Below, one piece after another: positions 41,247 through 49,661 of a stretch of 57,000 nt of DNA; the stretch's first letter is position 1; every line of letters begins with the position of its first letter. The stretch comes from Aurantimonas marianensis. GTDB lineage: Bacteria; Pseudomonadota; Alphaproteobacteria; Rhizobiales; Rhizobiaceae. The notes beneath the pieces are model-generated. The model was not told the origin of the DNA. It ran no database searches and saw only the letters and a list, made by a program, of their open reading frames with translations. The stretch covers positions 1 through 57,000 of the forward strand of contig NZ_JALHBS010000018.1 of the NCBI RefSeq assembly GCF_024195285.1, given 5' to 3'. The position numbers were made by a program, and so were the translations under genes.

Positions 41247-44237
41247 CTAGGCCCGCTCGATCCGACACAGCGTCGTCTTGGTTTCCTGCATCTGGGTCAC
41301 CGAGTCGTAGCCGTAGGTCTGCGCGGTATTACAGGCTTCACCGAGAACGTAGGGGTCTGCCCCTTCCGGATATTTCGAGCGAAGATCGTTGCCCTGGAAA
41401 TAACCGCCAAAGTGGAACGGGGTGAACACGACCCCCCGGCCCACACGCTCGGTGATCATCGCCATGATGCGGATCTTGCCGCCTTCCGGACTGTGCAGCC
41501 AGACCGTGTCGCGATCCCGAAGGCCAAGATCGTTGGCGTCCGAAGGGTTGATCTCGACGAACATGTCCTGCTGTAGCTCGGCAAGCCAGGGGTTCGACCG
41601 CGTTTCGTCGCCGCCGCCCTCGTACTCGACCAGCCGCCCCGACGTCATGATCATCGGGAAGTCCTTGGAGAAATCGTTCTTCTGGATCGACGCATAGGCT
41701 GTCGGCACGCGCCAGAAGGTCTTGTCCTCATAGGTCGGATAGTCGGTGACCAGATCGCGTCGCGGCGTGTAGAGCGGCTCGCGATGGATCGGGACGGGAT
41801 CGGGGAAGGTCCAGACCACCGCCCGCGCCTTGGCGTTACCATAAGGCGCGCAGCCATGGGCGATGGCGACACGCTGGATACCGCCGGAAAGGTCGGTCTT
41901 CCAGTTCACGCCGCCGACCTTCTCGTCGTAGTCGGACGGAATCTCGCCCGTGTGCGAGGTCTCCCCGACCTCGTTGTCCCTGGAGGGACGCTGATCGGCG
42001 AAACCGGCAACGTAGTCGATGTACCGGCGCTCGTAAGGCGTCAGGTCCTTATCCCAGCCCAGTTCCTTGAGCATCGCGAAGGTGAACTCCGGGTAGCCGT
42101 CCTCGATCTCCGAACCGACCGGCCATGACCCTTCGGCGAGAAGATTGTCGCCGTCGCGCTCGACGCCAAAGCGGGCACGGAAACCCATGCCGCCCTGCGC
42201 CACCGGGATCGAGGTGTCGTAGAGATTGGCCGAGCCGCTGTGCTTCATCTCCGGCGTACCCCAGCACGGCCATGGCATGCCGTAGAACTCGCCATCATGC
42301 GGGCCGCCAACGGCGCGCAGGGTGGTCTTGTCGAAGGTCTGCTGGTTTTCCATGTGCGACTTCATGCGCTCCGGCGACTGGCCGGTATAGCCGATGGTCC
42401 ACATGCCGCGATTGAACTCGCGGGTGATGTCCTCGACGACGGGTTCGCCGTCCTTGACCTCGTTGTTGCGGAACATGCGGTCGGCGAAGCCGAACTTTTC
42501 CGCGAACTTGTACATGATGGTGTGGTCGGGCAGCGACTCGAACAGCGGCTCGACGACCTTATCGCGCCATTGCAGCGAGCGGTTCGATGCGGTGACCGAA
42601 CCGACGGTCTCGAACTGCGTGGAGGCGGGCAGCAGGTAGACACCGTCGGTGCGATCCTGCAGCACGGCGGTCATGGTCGGATAGGGATCGATGACGACCA
42701 GAAGGTCGAGCATGCCCATCGCCTTCTGCATTTCCGGCAAGCGGGTCTGCGAGTTCGGGGCATGGCCCCAGAACACCATGACCTTGGTGTTATCCGGCTG
42801 GTGCAGGTTCTCCTTGGCTTCCAGGACGCCGTCGATCCAGCGGGACACGGGAATGCCGGTCTCGTTGATCATCATGCGGTCCTTGCCGTCGGCACCCGCG
42901 CCCGGCATGACCGCGAAGCGGCCCTTCAGCCAGTCCAGCTCCTCTTCCCAGACGCGGGCCCAATGTGCCCAGGAGCCATCGCTGAGCCCGTAATAGCCGG
43001 GTAGCGTGTCGGCGAGAACGCCCAGATCCGTCGCGCCCTGCACATTGTCATGGCCGCGGAAGATGTTGGTGCCGCCGCCGGCCGTGCCCATGTTGCCAAG
43101 AGCCAGCTGGAGGATGCAGTAGGCGCGGGTGTTGTTGTTGCCGTTGGTGTGCTGGGTTCCGCCCATGCACCAGATCAGCGTGGCGGGGCGGTTTTCCGCC
43201 ATCGTGCGGGCGACGCGGTTCAACTGCGATCCCGGTACGCCGGTGACCTTCTCGACTTCCTCGGGCGTCCATTTCGCCACCTCGGCGCGAATCTGGTCCA
43301 TGCCCCAGACGCGGCTCTGGATGAACTGCTTGTCCTCCCAGCCATTCTCGAAGATGTGATAAAGAATGCCCCAGATCAGCGCCACGTCGGTGCCCGGCCG
43401 GAAGCGGACGAACTCGTCGGCATGCGCGGCGGTGCGGGTGAAGCGCGGATCGAGAACGATCAGCGGCGCGTTGTTTTCCTCCTTGGCCTTCAACAGATGC
43501 AGCAGCGAGACCGGATGGGCTTCGGCCGGGTTGCCACCGATCAGGAAAATCGCCCTGGAGTTGTGGATGTCGTTGTAGGAGTTGGTCATCGCGCCGTAGC
43601 CCCAGGTGTTGGCAACACCCGCGACCGTGGTCGAATGACAGATGCGCGCCTGATGGTCGATGTTGTTCGAACCCCAATAGGCGGCAAATTTGCGAATCAG
43701 ATAGGATTGCTCGTTGGAATGCTTGGCCGAGCCCAGCCAATAGACCGAGTCGGGCCCGCTCGATTCGCGTACCGCGAGCATCTTGTCGCCGATCTCGTTG
43801 ATGGCCTCGTCCCAGCTGACGCGCTGCCATTTCCCGCCGACGAGCTTCATCGGATATTTCAGCCGGCGTTCGCCATGGGCATGCTCGCGCACCGACGCGC
43901 CCTTGGCGCAATGCGCACCCAGATTGAACGGAGAATCGAAACCCGGCTCCTGGCCGATCCAGACGCCGTTGGAAACCTCCGCAATGACGGTGCAGCCGAC
44001 CGAGCAATGGGTGCAAACCGACTTCTTGATCTCGATGTTGCCGTTGGCCGCGTCAGCCGCGGCTTCGGCCCGACGCACCATTCCGCCGGTCAGCGACGAA
44101 ATCGCCGCCGCGCCGCCAATGGCCAGCCCCGATCGTTTTAGGAACGTGCGGCGATCGACCGCCCGGTTTCCGAATTCCGACAGCGCAGATGACACCCGGG
44201 GAGTTCTCGCTGTCCCAACAGCCTTCTTCCTGAGCAT
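41247..44237 (-). CDS. Formate dehydrogenase catalytic (alpha) subunit, TAT-exported
   Basis: The 996-residue bis-MGD enzyme belongs to the DMSO reductase family. It has a twin-arginine signal (RRTFLKRSG, Arg29-30), an N-terminal 4Fe-4S site (C75, C78, C82, C110), and the active-site Cys200-His201 in ARICHSTTVAG encoded by TGT, not the TGA selenocysteine of E. coli FdnG. It oxidises formate to CO2, probably in the periplasm. The adjacent tungstate-type transporter suggests the metal may be W, but this is inference. ATG 44237 has GGAGA upstream. No internal break was seen. Confidence 0.93.
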   Translation of the reverse strand: MLRKKAVGTARTPRVSSALSEFGNRAVDRRTFLKRSGLAIGGAAAISSLTGGMVRRAEAAADAANGNIEIKKSVCTHCSVGCTVIAEVSNGVWIGQEPGFDSPFNLGAHCAKGASVREHAHGERRLKYPMKLVGGKWQRVSWDEAINEIGDKMLAVRESSGPDSVYWLGSAKHSNEQSYLIRKFAAYWGSNNIDHQARICHSTTVAGVANTWGYGAMTNSYNDIHNSRAIFLIGGNPAEAHPVSLLHLLKAKEENNAPLIVLDPRFTRTAAHADEFVRFRPGTDVALIWGILYHIFENGWEDKQFIQSRVWGMDQIRAEVAKWTPEEVEKVTGVPGSQLNRVARTMAENRPATLIWCMGGTQHTNGNNNTRAYCILQLALGNMGTAGGGTNIFRGHDNVQGATDLGVLADTLPGYYGLSDGSWAHWARVWEEELDWLKGRFAVMPGAGADGKDRMMINETGIPVSRWIDGVLEAKENLHQPDNTKVMVFWGHAPNSQTRLPEMQKAMGMLDLLVVIDPYPTMTAVLQDRTDGVYLLPASTQFETVGSVTASNRSLQWRDKVVEPLFESLPDHTIMYKFAEKFGFADRMFRNNEVKDGEPVVEDITREFNRGMWTIGYTGQSPERMKSHMENQQTFDKTTLRAVGGPHDGEFYGMPWPCWGTPEMKHSGSANLYDTSIPVAQGGMGFRARFGVERDGDNLLAEGSWPVGSEIEDGYPEFTFAMLKELGWDKDLTPYERRYIDYVAGFADQRPSRDNEVGETSHTGEIPSDYDEKVGGVNWKTDLSGGIQRVAIAHGCAPYGNAKARAVVWTFPDPVPIHREPLYTPRRDLVTDYPTYEDKTFWRVPTAYASIQKNDFSKDFPMIMTSGRLVEYEGGGDETRSNPWLAELQQDMFVEINPSDANDLGLRDRDTVWLHSPEGGKIRIMAMITERVGRGVVFTPFHFGGYFQGNDLRSKYPEGADPYVLGEACNTAQTYGYDSVTQMQETKTTLCRIERA

Positions 44238-44295
44238 GGTTGTCTCCGTTTCCTCCGTCGCAGTCGCCTGCAAACTGGCCTGTTAAGGGTTCGCG

Positions 44296-44493
44296 TCAGA
44301 AGCGCGCGGTCTGATAAAACGTCTTCACATGATCGGTTTCCCGATAGCCGTCCGCCGCGGTTGTCGCCTCCGCGATCTCGGCTTCGGCCTGCCCGCCGGT
44401 CACGAGGGCCGCGCCGGTCGCGACCGTTCCCAAGCCGGCGAATTTCAGGAAAGCGCGGCGATCCGTCCTGGAGTCTTTTGCCTTGTCGCTCAT
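44296..44493 (-). CDS. 65-residue TAT-signal peptide protein of the formate dehydrogenase operon
   Basis: The 65-residue protein has a twin-arginine motif (DRRAFLKFAGLGTVATGAAL), a hydrophobic stretch, a possible cleavage site after GQAEAE, and only about 25 residues after it (TDHVKTFYQTARF end). Small TAT proteins of this kind regularly precede the catalytic subunit gene in formate dehydrogenase operons. The role is unknown; it may aid export or assembly. It lies 58 bases upstream of the alpha subunit start and 80 bases after the chaperone stop. Confidence 0.83.
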   Translation of the reverse strand: MSDKAKDSRTDRRAFLKFAGLGTVATGAALVTGGQAEAEIAEATTAADGYRETDHVKTFYQTARF

Positions 44494-44573
44494 CGGTATC
44501 TCCTTCGTCGCGAGACGTGTTTCCTAATGTTCCAAACCGTCCCCAGCCTCGCCATTCGGCCCGCCGGCGTCGG

Positions 44574-45179
44574 TCACATGTCGAAGCCGGCTTCCTCGAT
44601 TTCCAAAAAGTGCCTGCCGATCGCGCCGACCGGCCGGTACAACCGCGCCGATGGCGCCTTTTCCAGATCGGCGAAAAAATGTCCGGCCCAGGAGCCGATA
44701 TGCTTCTTGAAGAACGCTTTTTGCGTCTGGAGCGGCTGGCGCGGTCCGAACGAGCCGTCGATCAGTCCGGCCATCATGTCCATCAAGGCACCGATGTGAT
44801 CCTCGGGCTCCTTGGCGCCTGGCGAACGCGCGATGCCAAGCGGCGCCATGTCGTCGCGCAGACGCGCCAGCGGCTTCTCGTTCAGGAAGCCGGTCAGATA
44901 GTAGGAGCCGAAGGGGACCAACTCGCCCCGCCCTACGCCGATGAAAAGATCGTGATATTCTTCGCGCGCCTCAACTAAAGTCAGCGCACGCGCCGTCGCC
45001 GCCAAATCGCCGATCGCGGTGCCCAAATCCGTATGGTCCCCAGAAAGGGTGCCCAGCGTATCCAGCAATTCACGATCGGGCGACAGCGCCAGGAGGCGGG
45101 CCAGCAAGCGGTATAGATTGACGCGCAATTGTTCCGGTTCTGGCAGCCCACGCGAAATGGCGACGTTTTCCTGTGACAA
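44574..45179 (-). CDS. TorD/DmsD-family molecular chaperone
   Basis: The 201-residue all-helical chaperone binds TAT signal peptides of molybdoenzymes before cofactor insertion. Family signs are NLYRLLARLLALSPDRELL, EEYHDLFIGVGRGELVPFGSYYLTG and HIGALMDMMAGLI. Its likely client is the formate dehydrogenase alpha subunit in the same operon. TTG 45179 is chosen because it has GAGGGAGAA about 8 bases upstream and gives the family length; the frame extends further to 45350 without a ribosome-binding site. It heads the structural operon. Confidence 0.85.
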   Translation of the reverse strand: MSQENVAISRGLPEPEQLRVNLYRLLARLLALSPDRELLDTLGTLSGDHTDLGTAIGDLAATARALTLVEAREEYHDLFIGVGRGELVPFGSYYLTGFLNEKPLARLRDDMAPLGIARSPGAKEPEDHIGALMDMMAGLIDGSFGPRQPLQTQKAFFKKHIGSWAGHFFADLEKAPSARLYRPVGAIGRHFLEIEEAGFDM

Positions 45180-45350
45180 CCGGATTCTCCCTCGCGCAAC
45201 TAAACCAGCAAATCCCGGATTCGGCAACGCAATTTGCATAAGACTAAAGACGAATAAGCGCCGCTTCCAGACGCCGGGATCCGGCTTCTCCGGCGGTAGC
45301 CAGGCCTCCCATCCGGCAAGCGGGTGGACTTGAGGTAGGATGCTTGCCAT

Positions 45351-45404
45351 AAATCCTGCAAAACATCCGGAATAATTCGGCAGAACGTAAAAAATGCAGG
45401 ATTT
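45351..45404 (+). promoter_or_regulatory. Inverted repeat enclosing the tupB start region
   Basis: A perfect 10-bp inverted repeat, AAATCCTGCA at 45351-45360 and TGCAGGATTT at 45395-45404, flanks a 34-base loop. The second arm overlaps the tupB start codon at 45394. Inside the loop is an imperfect palindrome, CCGGAATAATTCGG. In mRNA the arms would pair across the start codon; in DNA it could be an operator. No Shine-Dalgarno sequence is visible before the ATG. Confidence 0.5.
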
Positions 45405-46116
45405 TACAGATAACTTTGGTCAGGCCGTCGGTTTGATCCTTCAAGGCGATTGGGAGCTTTGGGGGATCGTTCTGCTGTCGCTGCGGGTCTCGCTGACCGC
45501 GGTGGCGATCGCCGCGCTGTTCGGTATGCCGCTCGGCGCGGCGCTGGCCATAGGCCGCTTTCCCGGCCGGCGCTTCGCGGTGCTCTTGATGAACGCGCTC
45601 ATGGGCCTGCCGCCGGTGGTGGTCGGTCTCGTGGTCTATCTGATGTTGTCGAGCAGCGGTCCGCTTGGCGTGCTGCAACTGCTGTACACGCCGACCGCGA
45701 TGATCATCGCGCAATTCGTGCTGGTGACGCCGATCATCGCGGCGTTGACGCGGCAGGCCATGGAAGATCTGCATGCGGAATACGCCGAGCAGCTCTGTTC
45801 ACTGGGGGTTTCGCGCGCAGCCTCCATCCCGACGCTGCTCTGGGACGGACGGGCCAGCTTGATGACCGCTTTCCTCGCCGGCTTCGGACGGGCGATCGCG
45901 GAAGTCGGCGCCGTCATCATCGTCGGCGGCAACATCAATCATGTCACGCGGGTCATGACGACGACCATCGCCCTCGAGACATCGAAGGGGAACCTGGCAC
46001 TGGCGCTGGCGCTCGGGGCCATCCTGATCCTGATCGCCGTCGCTGTGAACGCCGCGGTCGCACTGCTCGACAGCACCACGAAGGGGATGGCCCATGCCGA
46101 TCGCTTCGACTCCTAG
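45394..46116 (+). CDS. tupB: Tungstate ABC transporter permease
   Basis: The 240-residue inner-membrane permease belongs to the TupB class, with SLRVSLTAVAIAALFGMPLG, ALMGLPPVVVGLVVYLML, and the EAA-type loop EQLCSLGVSRA preceding FGRAIAEVGAVIIVGGNI. TupABC imports tungstate with high affinity, and homologues can also move molybdate. ATG 45394 has no clear ribosome-binding site and lies in an inverted repeat. The gene is divergent from the torD-fdh operon and overlaps tupC by 23 bases. Confidence 0.9.
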   Translation: MQDFTDNFGQAVGLILQGDWELWGIVLLSLRVSLTAVAIAALFGMPLGAALAIGRFPGRRFAVLLMNALMGLPPVVVGLVVYLMLSSSGPLGVLQLLYTPTAMIIAQFVLVTPIIAALTRQAMEDLHAEYAEQLCSLGVSRAASIPTLLWDGRASLMTAFLAGFGRAIAEVGAVIIVGGNINHVTRVMTTTIALETSKGNLALALALGAILILIAVAVNAAVALLDSTTKGMAHADRFDS

Positions 46117-46900
46117 CGCGGCGATCCCCCAACCGCGCGACGGCGGGTTGGATATGCCATCGCGTGTGCTCGACGGGGCCACTGCGACGATCCTGCCGAT
46201 CCATGCGCAAGGGCTTGCGCTTCGCGCGGCCGGGACGGATCTGGTCCGTCTCGATGCCTTGACGCTGGCGGGGCGCGGGCCGACCATGGTGATGGGACCG
46301 AACGGTGCCGGCAAGAGCCTGCTGCTCAGGCTGCTGCATGGACTGATCGATCCGACGGAAGGGCGGGTGCTATATGGCGGCCAGCCGATGTGCGCGCGCA
46401 TACGCCGCCGTCAGGCAATGGTGTTCCAGCGGCCTGTCGTCCTGCGCCGCTCTGTCGCCGCCAATATCGGGTTTGCGCTTCAGGCCCACGGGGTTTGCCG
46501 CCAAGAGCGTGCGGACCGCATCCGCTCGCTGCTCGAGATCGGGGATCTCGCGAGCAAGGCCAGGCAGCCGGCGCGAACCCTGTCAGGCGGCGAGCAGCAG
46601 AGGCTGGCGCTGCTGCGGGCCATCTCGACCGATCCGGATATCCTGTTTCTCGACGAGCCGACATCGAGCCTCGATCCCACAGCGACACACAGGATCGAAG
46701 CCATGATCCTCCAGGCAGCGGAGCAGGGGGTGAAAGTTGTCATGGTGACGCACGACATCGGCCAGGCCCGCCGGCTCGGCGCCGAAATCGTCTTCCTTCA
46801 TCGCGGGCGGGTCGTGGAGCAGACTTCGGCGGCCTCGTTTTTCAAACAACCGAGCACGCAAGCGGCGCGGGCATTTCTCGCCGGCGCCCTTCTGCTTTGA
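46094..46900 (+). CDS. tupC: Tungstate ABC transporter ATPase
   Basis: The 268-residue ABC ATPase has Walker A GPNGAGKS, the Q-loop in VFQRPVVL, the signature LSGGEQQRL, Walker B DILFLDEPTSSLDP and the H-loop in VMVTHDIGQARRL. It energises uptake through TupB. ATG 46094 overlaps tupB and has AAGGGG upstream. About 35 residues precede the usual first strand, so a later start is possible. It lacks the TOBE domain seen in ModC, which favours the Tup assignment. Confidence 0.88.
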   Translation: MPIASTPSAAIPQPRDGGLDMPSRVLDGATATILPIHAQGLALRAAGTDLVRLDALTLAGRGPTMVMGPNGAGKSLLLRLLHGLIDPTEGRVLYGGQPMCARIRRRQAMVFQRPVVLRRSVAANIGFALQAHGVCRQERADRIRSLLEIGDLASKARQPARTLSGGEQQRLALLRAISTDPDILFLDEPTSSLDPTATHRIEAMILQAAEQGVKVVMVTHDIGQARRLGAEIVFLHRGRVVEQTSAASFFKQPSTQAARAFLAGALLL

Positions 46901-46931
46901 GCAATACCAGCAAGCACCAGTGGAGAACGTC

Positions 46932-47759
46932 ATGTTCAAACGCGCCTGTCTCGCCCTGACCATCGCTTTGGCCGCGACCGCGGGTTTCGGCTCGACGAGC
47001 GCGTTGGCACAGGACAAATTCATCATCGTCCAGTCGACGACATCGACCCAGAATTCCGGCCTGCTGGACGCGATCCTGCCGGCGTTCGAGAAGGAGTCCG
47101 GCATCGCGGTGCGTGTCGTTGCCGTCGGTACGGGCCAGGCGATCAAGAACGCCGAAAACGGTGACGGGGATGTTCTTCTTGTCCATGCCAAACCGGCGGA
47201 GGAAAAATTCGTCGCCGATGGCGGCGGCGTCGAGCGCTTCGACATCATGTACAATGATTTCGTCATCGTCGGGCCGCCGAGCGATCCGGCCGGCGTCAAG
47301 GGCATGACCGACGCCGTCGCGGCCATGCGGAAGATCGCCGAAGCCAAGGCACCGTTCGCCTCGCGAGGCGACGATTCCGGCACCCACAAGGCCGAACAGC
47401 GCTTGTGGACGCAAGCGGGCGTCGATGCCGGCGCCGCCTCCGGCGACTGGTACCGCGAAACCGGCTCGGGCATGGGCGCGACGCTCAACACCGGGGTCGG
47501 CATGGGCGCCTATGTCCTGACCGATCGCGCCACCTGGATATCGTTCGGCAACAAGGGCGATTTCGCGGTGGCCGTCGAGGGCGACCCCAGGCTTTTCAAC
47601 CAATACGGGGTGATCCTCGTCAATCCGAAGAAGCATCCGGGCGTCAAGGCCGCTGAGGGACAGGCATTCATCGACTGGCTGACCGGCGAGAAGGGGCAGG
47701 CCGCCATCGCCAACTACAAGGTTGACGGTCAGCAGCTGTTCTTTCCTAACGCCAAGTGA
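46932..47759 (+). CDS. tupA: Tungstate-binding periplasmic protein
   Basis: The 275-residue exported binding protein has a signal peptide (FKRACLALTIALAATAGFGSTSALA), then the TupA oxyanion motif VQSTTSTQNSGLLD, plus RGDDSGTH and GMGATLN. The TTTS-like STTSTQ marks tungstate specificity in characterised TupA proteins. ATG 46932 is preceded by GTGGAGAACGTC; a GTG at 46920 is also in frame. It is the last gene of tupBCA, convergent with the HTH-PBP regulator. Confidence 0.9.
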   Translation: MFKRACLALTIALAATAGFGSTSALAQDKFIIVQSTTSTQNSGLLDAILPAFEKESGIAVRVVAVGTGQAIKNAENGDGDVLLVHAKPAEEKFVADGGGVERFDIMYNDFVIVGPPSDPAGVKGMTDAVAAMRKIAEAKAPFASRGDDSGTHKAEQRLWTQAGVDAGAASGDWYRETGSGMGATLNTGVGMGAYVLTDRATWISFGNKGDFAVAVEGDPRLFNQYGVILVNPKKHPGVKAAEGQAFIDWLTGEKGQAAIANYKVDGQQLFFPNAK

Positions 47760-47798
47760 CGATCGTTTCTCCGACTCTCCGCGCAACCTCCACTCGGG

Positions 47799-48686
47799 TT
47801 AAGGGGTGGGCGCGTTGTAGTGAACGGTCCCGGTCCCGCTGACGTCATAGCCGGCCATCTCACGGGCGCGGTCGGCGAATTCGCCGGAGGCCATAAACCG
47901 CAGCAGTCGCTGAAACGGCGGATCGAAATAGGCTTTGCGCCAGACCAGCAAGTCCGTGCGGTCTTCCGCCAGAGGGATGAATCCCAGCCGATATTGCTTG
48001 GCCATCGCGGCGAGGCCGAACGCCGCGTCCGCCTTGCCGTCGAGCACGAGGCGGGCCACGTCGTCCTCGGTCTTCGCCGGCGCTTGCGGACCGGCGAGCG
48101 CCGAGACATCGACGCCGGCTTCCCGCGCCAGCATATCGAACAGGCGCTGGCCGCCGGCGCCCGGCTGACGGCGAGCGAAGCGAAGCGGCGTGAGATCGGC
48201 GATCGCGGCGATCCGCCGGGGATTGCCCGATTCGACGATCAGGCCGCATCGACGCCGCGCGAATTCGATCAGCACCACGGGCGCTTCGCCGAGGGTTTTG
48301 CGGACCGTGTCGACATTCCAGCCGTCGGGTTCCCTGATATGGGTGGCGCAGGCCGCCGCATCCGCGCGGCCAAGCCGCGCGATTCCGTCCAGGCTGCCAT
48401 CGAAAAAGGCGGCCAAGCCGCTGCCGGACTGGCGCAGCGCCCATTCCAGAAGAGGATCGTGGCTGCCGGCCAGGATCAACGGCAGTTGGCGGCTGGCCAC
48501 GACAGGACCAGAGCGCGAAGCCGCCATCCATGCCGCCACCTCATCCGTCGGGAACAACAGCTTTCCGACCACGCGGACGCACGGCACCTCGCCACTCGCG
48601 GCGAGGTCGTAAACCTTGCGCTCCTTGATGCGTAACAGATCGGCGAGTTCGCGGGTCGTCAGATAGGGGGACGTCGATTCGGACAT
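47799..48686 (-). CDS. Helix-turn-helix regulator with periplasmic-binding-like domain
   Basis: The 295-residue protein has an N-terminal excisionase/MerR-like helix-turn-helix (YLTTRELADLLRIKERKVYDLAASGEVPCVRVVGKLLFP) and a C-terminal PBP-like ligand domain (PF12727 class) with RRCGLIVESGNP, RQPGAGGQRLFDML, KADAAFGLAAMAKQYRLGFIPL. It is likely to sense molybdate, tungstate or a related signal and to control the neighbouring tup and cofactor genes. ATG 48686 starts the family N-terminus. It is divergent from mobB, leaving a 162-bp regulatory gap. Confidence 0.83.
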   Translation of the reverse strand: MSESTSPYLTTRELADLLRIKERKVYDLAASGEVPCVRVVGKLLFPTDEVAAWMAASRSGPVVASRQLPLILAGSHDPLLEWALRQSGSGLAAFFDGSLDGIARLGRADAAACATHIREPDGWNVDTVRKTLGEAPVVLIEFARRRCGLIVESGNPRRIAAIADLTPLRFARRQPGAGGQRLFDMLAREAGVDVSALAGPQAPAKTEDDVARLVLDGKADAAFGLAAMAKQYRLGFIPLAEDRTDLLVWRKAYFDPPFQRLLRFMASGEFADRAREMAGYDVSGTGTVHYNAPTP

Positions 48687-48848
48687 GGCCGCATTTAGCC
48701 GCGTCGGGCGGTGGCGGCAAACCGCGGCGCGAAGGATGGCGCGCCGGCAAAAGCGGGCTCGCGGAGTTGACGGCGCCGAGCCCACGCTTACACGTTCCTG
48801 ACGGCACATCGCCCCGAGAGCGGAAAACTGTCTGGAATCGCTTCGATC

Positions 48849-49355
48849 ATGACGCAGCGCCTGTTCGGCATCACCGGCTGGAAGAACTCCGGCAAGACGA
48901 CGTTGACCGAGCGTCTCGTCACCGAGCTGACCCATCGCGGCTATCGCGTTTCGACGGTCAAGCACGCGCATCATGCCTTCGATATCGATACGCCGGGCAC
49001 CGATTCCTTCCGTCATCGTAGCGCTGGCGCGAGCGAGGTGGCGATCGTTTCATCGACGCGCTGGGCGTTGATGCACGAGCTGCGCGGCGAGAGCGAACCG
49101 ACGCTCCACGCGATCATCGCGCGGCTCGAGCCGTGCGATATCGTCCTCGTGGAAGGGTTCAAGGCCGCGCCGCATCCCAAGATCGAATGCCGCCGGACGG
49201 CATCGAAGGAGCGCACGCCGATGCTTGGAACCATTCCGGCGATTGCCGCCATCGCCGCCGATCACGCGGTGGAGGAGGCCGCCGTGCCCGTTTTCGATCT
49301 CGACGACGTCGCCGCGATCGCGTCGTTTATCATCGGCCAGGCAGACCTGGCCTGA
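48849..49355 (+). CDS. mobB: Molybdopterin-guanine dinucleotide biosynthesis protein B
   Basis: The 168-residue P-loop GTPase-like protein has Walker A ITGWKNSGKTTL near the N-terminus, TVKHAHHAFDIDTPGTDS, and CDIVLVEGFK. MobB binds GTP and assists MobA in making the guanine dinucleotide cofactor. It completes the mobA, moeA and fdhD set in this window. ATG 48849 follows the divergent gap shared with the regulator. The stop is followed by a 306-bp region without a gene. Confidence 0.92.
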   Translation: MTQRLFGITGWKNSGKTTLTERLVTELTHRGYRVSTVKHAHHAFDIDTPGTDSFRHRSAGASEVAIVSSTRWALMHELRGESEPTLHAIIARLEPCDIVLVEGFKAAPHPKIECRRTASKERTPMLGTIPAIAAIAADHAVEEAAVPVFDLDDVAAIASFIIGQADLA

Positions 49356-49661
49356 GGGAGCATGATCTGCTCGGCGAGTCAGGGAAACTCGGGGGAATTT
49401 GCCCGCAGACGTCGGAACATCCGCGTTCTGCGCGCGCGGCTCACATCTGCAACGCTGGCAGCCGCCGCAAACGCGTATCGCGACGCTGGCGAGAGCGATC
49501 ACGCCCGGCAAAGGGCACGGCACGCGGACGGCGAATCGGATGCCGTGGGTTCGATTCCTGATAGCGTGAGAACGATTGACCGTGATCAAGGGCGGCGACG
49601 GAATTCGCCGACAAAGATGATGCCGGTCGCGTAACCGGAGAATTGAAAGGTTGTCACCCGC
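49356..49661. other. 306-bp intergenic region between mobB and the stress-protein gene
   Basis: No convincing coding frame, repeat or RNA gene was recognised. Short open frames here have neither ribosome-binding sites nor recognisable products. The region presumably carries the promoter of the universal stress protein operon. Confidence 0.5.

Noticed and set aside
46094-46900. Reading tupBCA as a molybdate (modABC) transporter
   Set aside because: The binding protein has the TupA-type STTSTQ motif and the ATPase lacks the TOBE domain of ModC; molybdate transport as a side activity cannot be excluded.
49362-49634. A 90-codon open frame between mobB and the stress protein gene
   Set aside because: The predicted product is Arg/Ala rich and resembles nothing, with no start signal; high GC makes such frames common.
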